A stretch of 64,000 nt of DNA from Larsenimonas salina (GCF_023736155.1 NZ_JAMLJJ010000008.1:1-64000); one strand, 5' to 3'. Positions 36,353 through 46,307 are shown, counted from the first letter of the stretch. The notes: generated from the letters alone by a model not told the origin. Made by a program: numbers and translations.

Positions 36353-37681
36353 ATGACAACGTTGGAACCGGTCAAGGTAGGAATCTGTGGTCTAGGCACG
36401 GTAGGCAGTGGCACGTTCAATGTGCTCATGCGCAATGCCGATGAAATCGCGCGCCGTGCCGGACGGCCGCTCGTGGTCGAGCAGGTTGGCGCGCGTCGTG
36501 ACAACCCCGATTGCGACCTGACCGGGATCAACATTACCCGCGATGTGTTCGAGGTTGCGCGCAATCCCGAGATCGACGTGGTGGTCGAGCTGATCGGCGG
36601 CTACGACGTTGCCCGTCAGCTGGTGCTTGAAGCCATCGACAACGGCAAGCACGTCGTGACGGCCAACAAGGCGCTGATCGCCGTTCACGGCAACGAGATC
36701 TTTCAGGCCGCGGCCGAGAAGGGCGTGATCGTTGCGTTCGAGGCCGCAGTCGCCGGGGGGATTCCGGTCATCAAGTCGCTGCGTGAAGGCCTTGGTGGCA
36801 ACAAGATCCAGTGGCTGGCCGGCATCATCAACGGCACCGGCAACTTCATTCTGACGCACATGAGCGAAGACGGCCGTGATTTCGACGACGTTCTGGCCGA
36901 AGCACAGGCGCTCGGCTACGCCGAGGCCGACCCGACCTTCGACGTCGAAGGTATCGATGCCGCGCACAAGCTGACGATTCTCGCGTCCATCGCCTACGGC
37001 GTGCCGCTTCAGTTCGAGAAGGCCTACACCGAAGGCATCTCGCAGATCACCAGCGAAGACATCGAACAGGCCGACAACCTCGGCTACACCATCAAGCACC
37101 TGGGCATCTCGTGCCGTACCGAAGAGGGCATCGAGCTTCGCGTGCATCCGACGCTTCTGCCCAAGCAGCGTCTGCTTGCCAATGTGCATGGCGTCAAGAA
37201 CGCCATCGAAATCATGGGTGACGCCGTAGGTCCCACGCTCTATTACGGCGCCGGCGCAGGCGCCGAGCCGACGGCCTCTGCAGTCGTCGCGGATCTTCTG
37301 GACGTGGCGCGTGACATGGCCACCGAACACAAGTACCGCACACCGTATCTGGCCTTCAGCGGCATCAACGAGCAGGGCGAAGCGGCTCCGCAGGTACTGC
37401 CGATGGAAAACATCGTTACCGCCTACTACCTGCGCCTTCAGGCCGTCGACCGCCCTGGCGTACTGGCCCGGGTCGCCTCGATCCTCTCCGAGCAGGGCAT
37501 CAGCATCGAAGCGCTGATCCAGAAGGAAGCGACCGAGGGCGAACTGGTGCCGATCATCATGATGACGCACCGCACCCGCGAATCCAGCATGAACGAGGCG
37601 ATCCGCCAGCTCGAAGCGCTGGCCGACGTGGCCGGAAGCGTCACGCGCATTCGTGTGGAAAACCTCGACGACAACGCCTGA
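36353..37681 (+). CDS. hom: Homoserine dehydrogenase
   Basis: 442 residues from ATG 36353; a TTG nine codons upstream is less likely. NAD(P)-binding motif GICGLGTVGSGT, the GGIPVIKSLREGLGGNKI and AEADPTFDVEGIDAAHKL catalytic blocks, and a C-terminal ACT domain (about 360-435, DRPGVLARVASILSEQGISI) for threonine feedback. The monofunctional enzyme makes homoserine from aspartate semialdehyde. thrC follows after 42 bases. Confidence 0.95.
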   Translation: MTTLEPVKVGICGLGTVGSGTFNVLMRNADEIARRAGRPLVVEQVGARRDNPDCDLTGINITRDVFEVARNPEIDVVVELIGGYDVARQLVLEAIDNGKHVVTANKALIAVHGNEIFQAAAEKGVIVAFEAAVAGGIPVIKSLREGLGGNKIQWLAGIINGTGNFILTHMSEDGRDFDDVLAEAQALGYAEADPTFDVEGIDAAHKLTILASIAYGVPLQFEKAYTEGISQITSEDIEQADNLGYTIKHLGISCRTEEGIELRVHPTLLPKQRLLANVHGVKNAIEIMGDAVGPTLYYGAGAGAEPTASAVVADLLDVARDMATEHKYRTPYLAFSGINEQGEAAPQVLPMENIVTAYYLRLQAVDRPGVLARVASILSEQGISIEALIQKEATEGELVPIIMMTHRTRESSMNEAIRQLEALADVAGSVTRIRVENLDDNA

Positions 37682-37723
37682 TGATGCCCGCGCCGGCTCG
37701 GCGCGGTAACCGTGAGATCAACG

Positions 37724-39112
37724 ATGCGTTATATCAGTACGCGGGGAACAGCCCCCGCTCTCGATTTCGAGGAAGTGCTGCTGACAGGCCTTGCAAGCGA
37801 TGGCGGCCTGTACGTGCCGGAAACCCTGCCGCAGTTCAGTGCCGACGAGCTTTCTGACATGGCAGGTCGTCCCTACAGTGAAGTGGCGTTTCGGGTCATG
37901 AAACCCTTCGTCGGTGACAGCATCGACGACGCCACGTTTCGCCGGCTGATCGATGAAAGCTATGCGACCTTCAAGCACGACGCCGTGGTTCCAAGCGTTC
38001 AGCTTGGCCCGAACCACTACCTGCTCGAGCTGTTCCACGGCCCGACGCTTGCGTTCAAGGACGTCGCCCTGCAGCTGCTTGGCCGGCTTCTGAACCATTT
38101 TCTTGAAAAGCGGGGCGAGAAGGGCGTCATCATGGGGGCGACGTCCGGTGATACCGGCTCGGCCGCGATCGAAGGCTGCCGGCACAGCGATCATCTGGAC
38201 ATCTTCATCCTGCATCCGCATCAGCGGGTCTCTGAAGTGCAGCGGCGTCAGATGACCACGGTGCTGTCCGACAACGTCTTCAACATCGCCATCGAGGGCA
38301 ACTTCGATGACGCCCAGGCGATCGTCAAGGGCAGCTTTGCCGACCAGGACTTCCTGAACGGCACCCGCCTGATCGCGGTCAACTCGATCAACTGGGCGCG
38401 GATCATGGCCCAGATCGTTTATTACGTGTACGCCGCCGTCAATCTTGGCGCGCCGCACCGTGAGGTCAGCTTCACCGTGCCGTCTGCCAACTTCGGCAAC
38501 CTCTACGCCGGGTTCACCGCAAGCCAGATGGGCCTGCCGGTCAAGCAGTTCGTGATCGCGACCAACGCCAACGACATCCTTCACCGCACGCTTGCCGACA
38601 ACGACTTCTCCAAGAAGGCGCTTCTGGCAACGCTTGCGCCCTCGATGGACATCGTCGTGTCGTCCAACTTCGAGCGGCTGCTGTTTGACGCCTATAACCG
38701 TGATGGCGCGCAAGTGCGTGCGCTGCTCGAGCGGTTCCAGCAGGAGCCGGCAGCGCTTGCCGACGCGCCGCTGTCGCACCTTCGTGAGCGCTTTGACAGC
38801 GCAACGCTTTCAGATGAAGGCATCATCGATGTGATTCGAGACGTGTTCGAGCGTACCGGCGAACTGCTTGACCCGCACACGGCCACCGGCTTCTATGCCG
38901 CCGAAGCCAAGCGCTGGGATCAGACCACCCCGATGGTCACGCTTGCCACGGCCCACCCGGCCAAGTTCGAGGACGCCGTGGTCAAGGCCGGTTTCGAAGG
39001 CGCGCCCCTGCCGCCATCGATGGCGGATCTTCTCGAGCGCGATGAGCGCTATGAGGTGCTGCCGGCCGAGCTCGAGGCCGTTCAGCGCTTCGTGGCCGAG
39101 CATCGCCGCTGA
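37724..39112 (+). CDS. thrC: Threonine synthase
   Basis: 462 residues from ATG 37724 (MRYISTRG), preferred over an in-frame start four codons upstream. The PLP lysine is in HGPTLAFKDVALQ, and MGATSGDTGSAAIEG and VPSANFGNLYAG are the phosphate- and cofactor-binding loops. Converts O-phosphohomoserine to threonine. Together with hom it gives the threonine branch; the thrB kinase is not here, as in Pseudomonas. Confidence 0.95.
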   Translation: MRYISTRGTAPALDFEEVLLTGLASDGGLYVPETLPQFSADELSDMAGRPYSEVAFRVMKPFVGDSIDDATFRRLIDESYATFKHDAVVPSVQLGPNHYLLELFHGPTLAFKDVALQLLGRLLNHFLEKRGEKGVIMGATSGDTGSAAIEGCRHSDHLDIFILHPHQRVSEVQRRQMTTVLSDNVFNIAIEGNFDDAQAIVKGSFADQDFLNGTRLIAVNSINWARIMAQIVYYVYAAVNLGAPHREVSFTVPSANFGNLYAGFTASQMGLPVKQFVIATNANDILHRTLADNDFSKKALLATLAPSMDIVVSSNFERLLFDAYNRDGAQVRALLERFQQEPAALADAPLSHLRERFDSATLSDEGIIDVIRDVFERTGELLDPHTATGFYAAEAKRWDQTTPMVTLATAHPAKFEDAVVKAGFEGAPLPPSMADLLERDERYEVLPAELEAVQRFVAEHRR

Positions 39113-39140
39113 GCGCGTTCAGGCGCTAAACACGAGTCAC

Positions 39141-39174
39141 CCGTTTCACTCTCGCGGCAAGCGAGGGTGAAACG
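39141..39174 (+). terminator. U-poor hairpin between thrC and recJ
   Basis: GTTTCACTCTCG and CGAGGGTGAAAC form a 12-bp stem with one wobble pair. It is not followed by T, so it may only partly end transcription or protect the hom-thrC mRNA. Confidence 0.5.
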
Positions 39175-39197
39175 CCCGCGTTCGATTCAGGTACCCA

Positions 39198-41000
39198 ATG
39201 ACCCCGACTTCCTCCAGCGTGACGCCGCGCATCACCCGGCGCGTTTTGAACGAGTCCGTGTATCGCGAGGCGCAGGCGTTTGGGCTGTCCGAGCTTCAGT
39301 CCCGGATTCTTGCCGGCAGGCTCGATACGCCCAGGGCACCGGTCGAGGCGCTGGTCAATCCGAGCCTTCGACACATCGCCCATCCCGAGCGGCTGATCGA
39401 TGCGCCACGTGCTGCGGCCCGCATTGCCCAGGCGGTCGAGGCCGGTGAGCACATCGGTATCCTGACCGATTACGACGTTGATGGCATCACCTCCCACGTG
39501 GTGATCCTTCGAACGCTCAATGAGCTCTTCGGTGTGCCGCGGGCGCGTCTTCATAGCCTGATCGGTCACCGCATTCAGGACGGCTACGGCATTTCCCAAC
39601 CGCTGGTGGACAAGACGCTGGCGCTGACGCCACGTCCAAGTCTCATCATCAGCGCCGATTGCGGCTCGTCCGATGAGGCGCGGCTTGCCCAGCTTGCAGC
39701 GGCCGGCATCGACGTGGTGGTGACCGATCACCACGCACTGCCCGTCGACGGCCCGCCGCGCTCGGCCCACTCGGTGGTCAATCCCTCGCGCGCGGACTGC
39801 AACTACCCCGACACCACCATTGCCGGCTGCATGGTGTCGTGGCTGGTGATGTCGCTGACCCGTTCGGTGCTGATCGAGCGGGGACGGCTCGAGGCCGAGT
39901 CGCCCAAGCTGTCGCCGTGGTTGTCCTACGTGGCGCTAGGGACCGTGGCCGACTGTGTCTCGCTCGGTGACAGCGCAATCAACCGCGCCGTGGTCACCCT
40001 CGGGCTTTCCTTGATCAATCGGATGGACGCGCCGTGCTGGCGCGTGATGGCCGAGCGGCTGGGGCCGGACAGCACGCCGTTCGATGCCGAGACGCTGGCG
40101 TTTCAGATGGGCCCGCGCATCAATGCGCGCTCCCGCCTCGATGACCCCTACGCGGCGCTTCATTTCATGCTGGCCGAGCGCGACGACGTCGCCCGCGAGT
40201 ATCTGACGCTGCTCGACCAGGACAACCAGGCCCGCAAGACAATCGAGCAGACCATGGTCGAGACCGCGCGGGCTCGGGTGCAGCCGGCGATCCGGGATGA
40301 GGCGCGGGTGCTGGTGGTCTTTCTTGAAGAGGGCCATGCCGGGGTGCAGGGGATTGTGGCCTCGCGTCTGGTGCAGGCCTACGGCCGGCCGGCCTTTGTG
40401 CTGACGCCGGCCGCCGACCCCGGCATGCTCACCGGTTCTGGCCGCTCGGTGGACGGTGTGCACCTTCGCGACGCGCTTCAGCGTGCGTTCGAGCTGGCGC
40501 CCGAGGCGCTGCCGCGATTCGGCGGTCACAGCGGCGCGGCCGGGGTGGGGCTGCCCATCGATGCGGTGGCGGCGTTCACGCGCGCGATCGTTCAGGCGGT
40601 GGATGAACAGCTCGGCACCCGGCCGCTGTACCCCCGCATTCTCTGCGATGGCGAACTGGCCCCGGCGCAGATGAGCCTGGCAACGCTTGATGAGCTTGCG
40701 CATCTGGCGCCGTTCGGGCGTGAATTCGATGCCCCGGTGTTTGAAGGCGAATTTCGGGTGGATCAGGCCCGGCTGGTCGGCAGTGAGGGCAACCATTTGA
40801 TGCTGACGCTGGAGGCCGGCGGGGCCTTGATCAAGGCGATTCGATTCCGGGCGGTCGATCCGGGCGATGCGCTGCCAGTGGCGGTCGACGATCGAGTGCG
40901 TGTGGCGTTCAAGCTCAACCGTAACCGCTTTCGAGGGCAGGAATCGATCCAGTTGATGGTCGAGCATATGGAGGTGGTAACAGCGCTCGACAGGGCGTAA
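39198..41000 (+). CDS. recJ: Single-strand DNA exonuclease RecJ
   Basis: 600 residues. DHH phosphoesterase motifs: DYDVDG (91-96), Asp154 in ISADCGSS (usually D-N-G) and DHH (177-179). The DHHA1 domain with GIVASRLVQ and RFGGHSGAAGV and the OB-like C-terminus follow. RecJ degrades single-stranded DNA 5' to 3' with Mn2+ in RecF-pathway and mismatch repair. The WHxGV motif of typical RecJ reads EGHAGV here and other blocks are drifted, so it is a divergent RecJ, but the position after xerD-dsbC-hom-thrC is normal. Confidence 0.88.
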   Translation: MTPTSSSVTPRITRRVLNESVYREAQAFGLSELQSRILAGRLDTPRAPVEALVNPSLRHIAHPERLIDAPRAAARIAQAVEAGEHIGILTDYDVDGITSHVVILRTLNELFGVPRARLHSLIGHRIQDGYGISQPLVDKTLALTPRPSLIISADCGSSDEARLAQLAAAGIDVVVTDHHALPVDGPPRSAHSVVNPSRADCNYPDTTIAGCMVSWLVMSLTRSVLIERGRLEAESPKLSPWLSYVALGTVADCVSLGDSAINRAVVTLGLSLINRMDAPCWRVMAERLGPDSTPFDAETLAFQMGPRINARSRLDDPYAALHFMLAERDDVAREYLTLLDQDNQARKTIEQTMVETARARVQPAIRDEARVLVVFLEEGHAGVQGIVASRLVQAYGRPAFVLTPAADPGMLTGSGRSVDGVHLRDALQRAFELAPEALPRFGGHSGAAGVGLPIDAVAAFTRAIVQAVDEQLGTRPLYPRILCDGELAPAQMSLATLDELAHLAPFGREFDAPVFEGEFRVDQARLVGSEGNHLMLTLEAGGALIKAIRFRAVDPGDALPVAVDDRVRVAFKLNRNRFRGQESIQLMVEHMEVVTALDRA

Positions 41001-41088
41001 GAGGCTGAGTAGGTTTGTTGTGGGGCGGCGCCACAAGCGAAGCCCGGATAACCACTACCCATGTGGCACAACAATAAAGGACATCATC

Positions 41089-41697
41089 ATGATGCACTCG
41101 GTACTTCACCATCGACCCTGGGAGGACGCGCTGGCAATTTTGATCGGCGTCAGTCTTACCGCCCTCGGCATCCAGTTCTACAGCGACGCCGAGCTTCTGA
41201 TCGGCTCCACCGCAGGCCTTGCGCTTTTAATCAGCTACGTGACCGGCTGGAACTTCGGCCCGATCTTCTTCCTCGTCAACATTCCGTTCTACTGGCTGGC
41301 CTTTGTGCGGATGGGGGTTGCCTTCACCCTCAAGACCTTTACCGCCATTGCGCTGTTGTCGCTGTTCTCGATGGCGATGCCGCACTGGCTGGGCCCAACC
41401 CACGTGCAGCCGCTGTACGCGGCGCTGGTGGGAGGCTCGTTGATCGGGCTCGGCATTCTCGCGCTCTTTCGCCACCGGGGCAGCCTCGGCGGCATCAATA
41501 TCCTCGCCCTCTATCTTCAGGATCGGCACATCGCCCGCGCAGGTCACATCCAGCTTGCCATCGACATCGCCCTGATGGTCGCGGCGCTTTTTGTACTGCC
41601 GCCTGAAAAGGTCGCGCTCTCGGTGGTCGGGGCGGTTGCCTTGAACGCCATCGTGATGATCAACCACCGGCCTGAGCGTTACCGCGGCGAAAGCTGA
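41089..41697 (+). CDS. YitT-family membrane protein
   Basis: 202 residues from ATG 41089 (AAAGGA upstream); the 23 codons before it read as untranslated leader. Five to six membrane segments and the YitT signatures GLALLISYVTGWNFGPIFFLVNIPFY (shown by pattern: GW-FG-FFLVN-PF) and GSLGGINILALYLQ. Family members are inner membrane proteins of unknown function, some proposed as transporters. No operon partner. Confidence 0.85.
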   Translation: MMHSVLHHRPWEDALAILIGVSLTALGIQFYSDAELLIGSTAGLALLISYVTGWNFGPIFFLVNIPFYWLAFVRMGVAFTLKTFTAIALLSLFSMAMPHWLGPTHVQPLYAALVGGSLIGLGILALFRHRGSLGGINILALYLQDRHIARAGHIQLAIDIALMVAALFVLPPEKVALSVVGAVALNAIVMINHRPERYRGES

Positions 41698-41722
41698 AAG
41701 GTGTTTCTGGTTTCCAGGCGGC

Positions 41723-42151
41723 TCAGTAATTGGGCCAGAGCCCTGGTGTGGCCAGTTCCAGTAAGTGCCCGTCGGGGTCACGGAAATAGATGCTGTCGCT
41801 TCCACCGGGCCAGTGGGTCCGCCCTTCGATCTCGACACCGTGCGCCGTGAGATGGGTTTCCCAGGCCGGCAGGCTCTCTGCCTCGATGGCAAAGGCCAAA
41901 TGGGTGCGTCCACTGCCATCGTGAGGTGGAATGGTGCCCATGTCATCAGGCAGCACGACGTTGTCATCGGTTTGCCCCTTCTGAAACAGCAGCAGCATGG
42001 TGTTGCCGGTGGGGTAGCTGGTGAAGCGCTCATCACGTCGAAACGACTCGAGTCCCATCACGGTTTCGAAAAACTGCTGTGCGCGAGCCATGTCCTCGGT
42101 GTAGAGCACGCTTTCAAGCACGTGGCCAAGCGGGGGCGCGGTCGATGTCAT
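41723..42151 (-). CDS. VOC-family (glyoxalase/fosfomycin resistance fold) protein
   Basis: 142 residues. Two beta-alpha-beta-beta-beta modules with candidate metal ligands His10 (GHVLESVLYTED), His in GRTHLAFAI and Glu in GHLLELAT. The SIYFRDPDGHLLEL end is typical of VOC dioxygenase and glutathione transferase relatives. The substrate cannot be deduced. Divergent from the CGNR regulator gene, with which it shares a 190-base promoter region. Confidence 0.85.
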   Translation of the reverse strand: MTSTAPPLGHVLESVLYTEDMARAQQFFETVMGLESFRRDERFTSYPTGNTMLLLFQKGQTDDNVVLPDDMGTIPPHDGSGRTHLAFAIEAESLPAWETHLTAHGVEIEGRTHWPGGSDSIYFRDPDGHLLELATPGLWPNY

Positions 42152-42341
42152 GTCGGTTTCCCTGTTGCTGAGCGTGATTTCAGGCTAGCAGAAGGGCGGT
42201 GGGTGTGAGGGTGCTGAAGCGCCGTGGTCATGATCGATCCGACGGGCTGTGCACATGCGCGCAAGATGAGGGCGATGCGGTGACGGTCATGGTTTCTTCG
42301 CCGACCAGGGAATACTCTGTTGATATCGTCAAGGAGGCGTC

Positions 42342-42965
42342 ATGTCCCGCTCAACGAAAGTGCTCTGGCCCCAACGCGATTTTATTGCCGGGCATCCGGC
42401 GCTTGATTTTCTGAATACGGTGGACGATCCCGGCCGCAGTCGCCGGCACAATCGCTTGAGAGACTGGCCGGCGCTCATGGCCTGGTTCGAGGCATCAGGC
42501 GTGCTCAGCCGTGCGTGGCGAGAGCTTTTTGAAACCGGTGAAAGCGCCGACCGTCACGCACAAATACTGCATGACATCCTGACGCTCCAGCAGCTTTTTT
42601 ACGAGCACGTGCAGGCGCACGTGAATGGCGCGCCCCAGATGCGCCTGGGGGATGCGCTCAATGCGCGCTTGAGTCGGGCACTTGGACGGGCGCACCTGGG
42701 CCAGTCAGGTGAGTGCATGGAGTCAAGTGAGTACATGGAATGGCGTGTCGCCTCGATGTCGCCAGCGCGGTGGGAGGACGCCATTGCCCTTGAGATCGAG
42801 GCGTTTCTTCGAACGCACTCGCTTGATCAAGTACGTCAGTGCGACGGCTGCAGCTGGTTCTTCATCGATCACGGACGTGGGCGGCGTTGGTGCCGCTCGC
42901 ACGTCTGTGGCTCGCGCCACCTCAGAAAACGAAAGCGCGCCTCCCCAAACCGCCTCGAGCCCTAG
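42342..42965 (+). CDS. ABATE-domain protein with CGNR-type zinc finger
   Basis: 207 residues from ATG 42342 with AAGGAGG upstream. The N-terminal part (FIAGHPALDFLNTVDD...RDWPALMAWFEASG) is the ABATE domain, and the C-terminal part is a treble-clef zinc finger: CDGCSWFFID, GRGRRWCRSHVCGSR followed by basic residues. The usual C-G-N-R is C-G-S-R here. The group is thought to bind DNA as stress-linked regulators. The divergent VOC gene may be a target. Confidence 0.85.
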   Translation: MSRSTKVLWPQRDFIAGHPALDFLNTVDDPGRSRRHNRLRDWPALMAWFEASGVLSRAWRELFETGESADRHAQILHDILTLQQLFYEHVQAHVNGAPQMRLGDALNARLSRALGRAHLGQSGECMESSEYMEWRVASMSPARWEDAIALEIEAFLRTHSLDQVRQCDGCSWFFIDHGRGRRWCRSHVCGSRHLRKRKRASPNRLEP

Positions 42966-42969
42966 GGCG

Positions 42970-43071
42970 TCACTGCGGTTTCTTTCCGCGCCGTGCGCGC
43001 CAGGGGCCCCAGAACCAGCCGATGATCGCGGCGATCACTAGTAACCCGCAGGCGTTGACAAAAAAGGTCAT
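42970..43071 (-). CDS. 33-residue single-span membrane peptide overlapping copA
   Basis: ATG 43071 overlaps the copA stop (ATGA) and the frame runs to TGA at 42970. The product begins [19 protein letters not shown], has one membrane segment (about 3-22) and a basic tail ([10 protein letters not shown]). The N-terminus resembles, to my memory, the anchor of the cupredoxin-domain membrane protein encoded next to copA in many gammaproteobacteria (aliphatic segment, then WWFW), but no cupredoxin part follows. It may be a small accessory peptide of the ATPase or a remnant. Low codon count makes this moderately certain only. Confidence 0.6.
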   Translation of the reverse strand: MTFFVNACGLLVIAAIIGWFWGPWRARRGKKPQ

Positions 43072-45791
43072 GAGCGTGTCTCCCGGTGCAAGGTAACGCG
43101 CCGCAGCCGGTTGGCGTTACTGACCACGGTCACAGAGGACAGCGACATGGCAAGCGCCGCGACCATCGGTGACAGCAGCGTGTGGGTCAGCGGATAGAGC
43201 GCACCGGCGGCGATCGGGATACCGAGCGTGTTGTAGCCGAACGCACCCCACAGATTCTGTTTGATGTTGGCAAGCGTTGCCCGGCTCAGCGCGATGGCGT
43301 CGGCAACGCCATGAAGGCTATCGCGCATCAGGGCCATGCCGGCCGATTTGAGCGCAACGTCGGTACCGGTACCGATGGCAAAGCCGACATCGGCCTGAGC
43401 GAGCGCCGGTGCGTCGTTGATGCCATCACCGACCATGCCGACGCGCTTGCCCTGGCGTTGATAGGCTTTTATGGCCTCGAGCTTGTCCTCCGGGCGGCAT
43501 TCGGCTCGAACCTCATCGATGTCGAGTGCTCGGGCGACGGCTTCGGCGGTGGCTTGGCTGTCCCCAGTCAGCATCACAAGCATAAGACCACTCGCTTTAA
43601 GCCGTGCCACGGCGTCGACCGCATCCGGGCGAATCGGGTCGGCGATGGCATAGAGCGCGGTGAGGCGCTCATCGCAGGCAACGTACACAACCGTAGGGGC
43701 CTGCGCTCGCCAGCGTTCGAGGACAGGCTCGCCGTCGGTCAGTGCGACCCCGTGTTCTCCCATGAACGCTCGGTTGCCGATGCGCCAGTGCCGGCCGGCC
43801 GCGTCGCGTGCGGCCATACCGCGAGATGTGACCGAGGTGATATCGACCATCTCGGTATCGCGGGCCGCCTGAATCGGCTCGAACGCCGAGAGCGCACGCG
43901 CAAGCGGGTGCTCCGAGCGGGCTTCGAGCGCCTTGACCACCGCCGCGGTGTCGTCGCCTTCGTCCATCTGCCAGTGATCGATGACCGAGGGCTTGCCCTG
44001 GGTCAGTGTCCCGGTCTTGTCGACGACCAGCGTATCCAGCCGGCTGGCACTTTGAAGGGCGTCGCCGTCTCGAATAAGCACTCCCATGGTCGCGCCGCGG
44101 CCGACCCCGATCATGGTCGAAATGGGCGTGGCAAGCCCGAGTGCGCAGGGGCAGGCGATGATCAGCACCGAGGTCGCGACAATCAGCATGTGCATGACCT
44201 GCGGCTCGGGGCCGAGGTTGTACCAGACAAGGGCTGCGAGTACCGCTGCAATCATGACCGCCGGCACGAACACGGCGGCGACCCGGTCGGCAAGCCGGCT
44301 GATCGGCGGCCGTGAGTTCTGAGCCTCGCGCACCTGACCGATGATGCGTGAAAGCGTCGTATCCCGCCCGACCTGGGTGGCGCGGTAGATCAACGTGCCC
44401 TGATCGTTGAGGGTGCCACTGGTGAGGGTATCGCCGACGCGCTTGGACACCGGTACCGGCTCGCCGGTCAACATCGACTCATCAAGCCGGCTTTGCCCTT
44501 CCTCGATTACGCCATCGACCGGCACGCGCTCGCCCGGGCGTACCCGCAGCCGGTCGCCGACCGCGATGCGCTCAATCTCAACATCCTCGTCTCCGTTGGG
44601 GCCGATTCGGCGCGCGGTCGATGGCCGAAGGTCCAGCAGCGCCCGCAGGGCCTGAGAGGCCTTGCCGCGCGAGCGCACCTCCAGCGCCTGCCCGGCGCTG
44701 ATCAGCCCGATGATCATCAGTGGCGCCTCGAAGTAGAGATGGCGGGTACTGTCGGGAAAGAGTTCGGGCCGGGCGACCACGGCCATCGAGTAGCCCCAGG
44801 CCGCAGCGCTGCCAAGTGCCACCAGCAGATCCATGTTGGCCTGATGGTGGCGTACGGCCTTGAACGCCGCGGTAAAAAAGCCGCGCCCGGCGGTGGCCAT
44901 GAGCGCGAGTACCAAAAGGCCCACGCCGAGCCAGCAAAGACGCTCGGTACCTGAAAACGCCGGCATGTGCACGAACATCAGCCCCATGAGCAGCGCGCCC
45001 GGCACCAGTGCGAGCGCGCTGTCTCGCACCTTGTGCCGAAATTCCCTGGAGGCGTTGTCGCTTTGCGCGGCGTCGAGTGCGTCGGCGTTTTCGGCCACGC
45101 TCGCGCCATAGCCGGCGTCCTCGATAACGCGCACAAGCGCCTCGGGCGACAGCCGGGTCGAAACCTGGGCGCTGCGGCTGGCGAAGTTGACCGTCGCGCG
45201 GTCCACGCCGTCGGCGCGGTCCAGTGCGTTCTGGATGGTGGCCACACAGCCGGCGCAGGTGATGCCGGTCAAGGCGAGCTCCAGTGTTCGCCCCTCCTGT
45301 TTTTCAACAGCGGACGACGTATCGGCGGGATCGCGGGCGGCCGTGGGGGCATCTTCCGGTTCGACAGGCTCGGCATGCGGGGGCTCAGTGGCCGGGGGGT
45401 GGCCGGCCTCTGTAAGTACGCGGTCGATGTCGGCGTCAGCCGCAACGGAGGTGATCGTCAAACGTTTTTGAGCCGGCTCGCCCTCGACGGTCGCCTCCGA
45501 ATCGAGACCCTGGATCGCACGACGCATTTTTGAGACGCAGCCCTGGCAGTTCATGGTGGCGACCTGGCGCATGCGTGTGGCCGGGCGTGCGGTGAATCCA
45601 GCGTCCTCCACGGTGCGCTCGATGACGGTTCGGGGCTTGGTGGACCCGATGACAAGGTGGTGAGTATCGAGCGTGATCGTTGCCTGATCATCCAGGGCCT
45701 CGAGGCCGCGTCGGAGCTTTTTGACGCAGCCCTTACAGGAGAGGCCCGTCAGCTCGAACTGCATCTGATGCGGGGTGGCTTCGAAGGTCAT
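43068..45791 (-). CDS. copA: Copper-type heavy-metal P1B ATPase with three HMA domains
   Basis: 907 residues. Three metal-binding domains with CxxC: Cys19/22 (SCKGC), Cys82/85 (NCQGC) and Cys179/182 (TCAGC); the first two are shortened. The ATPase core has eight membrane segments, the TGE loop (LTGEPVPV), CPC ([11 protein letters not shown]), the phosphorylation site DKTGT and [16 protein letters not shown]. The CPC motif and GINDAPAL pattern fit monovalent copper/silver export. Start ATG 45791 overlaps the MerR-gene stop by four bases, so regulator, pump and the 33-residue peptide form one overlapping operon. Confidence 0.92.
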   Translation of the reverse strand: MTFEATPHQMQFELTGLSCKGCVKKLRRGLEALDDQATITLDTHHLVIGSTKPRTVIERTVEDAGFTARPATRMRQVATMNCQGCVSKMRRAIQGLDSEATVEGEPAQKRLTITSVAADADIDRVLTEAGHPPATEPPHAEPVEPEDAPTAARDPADTSSAVEKQEGRTLELALTGITCAGCVATIQNALDRADGVDRATVNFASRSAQVSTRLSPEALVRVIEDAGYGASVAENADALDAAQSDNASREFRHKVRDSALALVPGALLMGLMFVHMPAFSGTERLCWLGVGLLVLALMATAGRGFFTAAFKAVRHHQANMDLLVALGSAAAWGYSMAVVARPELFPDSTRHLYFEAPLMIIGLISAGQALEVRSRGKASQALRALLDLRPSTARRIGPNGDEDVEIERIAVGDRLRVRPGERVPVDGVIEEGQSRLDESMLTGEPVPVSKRVGDTLTSGTLNDQGTLIYRATQVGRDTTLSRIIGQVREAQNSRPPISRLADRVAAVFVPAVMIAAVLAALVWYNLGPEPQVMHMLIVATSVLIIACPCALGLATPISTMIGVGRGATMGVLIRDGDALQSASRLDTLVVDKTGTLTQGKPSVIDHWQMDEGDDTAAVVKALEARSEHPLARALSAFEPIQAARDTEMVDITSVTSRGMAARDAAGRHWRIGNRAFMGEHGVALTDGEPVLERWRAQAPTVVYVACDERLTALYAIADPIRPDAVDAVARLKASGLMLVMLTGDSQATAEAVARALDIDEVRAECRPEDKLEAIKAYQRQGKRVGMVGDGINDAPALAQADVGFAIGTGTDVALKSAGMALMRDSLHGVADAIALSRATLANIKQNLWGAFGYNTLGIPIAAGALYPLTHTLLSPMVAALAMSLSSVTVVSNANRLRRVTLHRETRS

Positions 45792-46246
45792 TGTCTGTCT
45801 CCCTGCGGGGATGGCGCGTCGGGCGTCATTTCGTCGGCGGGTGTTTCCCAGTGCTCGATCAGTTGGCAGAGCGTATGACCGTTCGGGGCAGCGTTCGGCA
45901 TGCTCGACCAGCTCTCCAGCGCGTCTTCCATACGCTTGGCAAGCTGTTCCAGCGCCCGTATTTCCTCGCGCACCTGTGGCAGCCGTTCGTTCAAAAGATC
46001 ACGCACCAACGGGCAGGGCGAATCGCCGTGTTCGGTGTGGGCCAGAATGTCGTGGATGTCTTTCAGGCTAAAGCCAAGCGTGCGGGCCTGCTGAATGAAG
46101 CGCAGGCGTCTTAGCGCCTCATCATCATAAAGTTGGTAGCCATTATTCGGGTTTCTAGTCGAACTAATTAAGCCCTCTCGGGTATAGTGGCGCACGGTTT
46201 CGGCCGTGACACCGGCGGCTTTTGCCACTTCGCTGACTTTTTTCAT
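45788..46246 (-). CDS. MerR-family metal-responsive regulator
   Basis: 152 residues from ATG 46246. Winged helix-turn-helix ([21 protein letters not shown], given by its ends, 1-40), a dimerisation helix and a metal-binding tail with Cys78 (DSPCPL) and His124/Cys127 ([11 protein letters not shown]). CueR has a Cys112-Cys120 pair; the present pattern is nearer to ZntR/CadR, but with fewer cysteines. The operon content (copA) points to copper or silver, the tail to a divalent metal; this is left open. Autoregulated through the dyad at 46284-46304. Confidence 0.88.
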   Translation of the reverse strand: MKKVSEVAKAAGVTAETVRHYTREGLISSTRNPNNGYQLYDDEALRRLRFIQQARTLGFSLKDIHDILAHTEHGDSPCPLVRDLLNERLPQVREEIRALEQLAKRMEDALESWSSMPNAAPNGHTLCQLIEHWETPADEMTPDAPSPQGDRQ

Positions 46247-46276
46247 CGCGCCGACCTCGTGTCGAATAGGCCTGCA

Positions 46277-46307
46277 GTTTAAAACCTTTGGGTAACACAA
46301 AGGTCAA
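46277..46307 (-). promoter_or_regulatory. MerR-type promoter and operator of the merR-copA operon
   Basis: On the minus strand TTGACC (46307-46302) and TTAAAC (46282-46277) are separated by 19 bases, the long spacer expected for MerR-family control. Between them lies the dyad ACCTTTG-N7-CAAAGGT (46284-46304). The start codon of the regulator is 30 bases downstream. Confidence 0.85.

Noticed and set aside
36392-37570. 392-codon open frame antisense to hom
   Set aside because: Antisense shadow of a certain homoserine dehydrogenase; no recognisable family.
41014-41078. Long-range inverted repeat TTGTTGTG/CACAACAA before the YitT gene
   Set aside because: Only eight bases pair over a loop of about 50, which is too weak to call a riboswitch or attenuator without covariation data.
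43182-44315. 377-codon open frame antisense to copA
   Set aside because: Lies wholly inside copA on the opposite strand, with no start signal or conserved motif.
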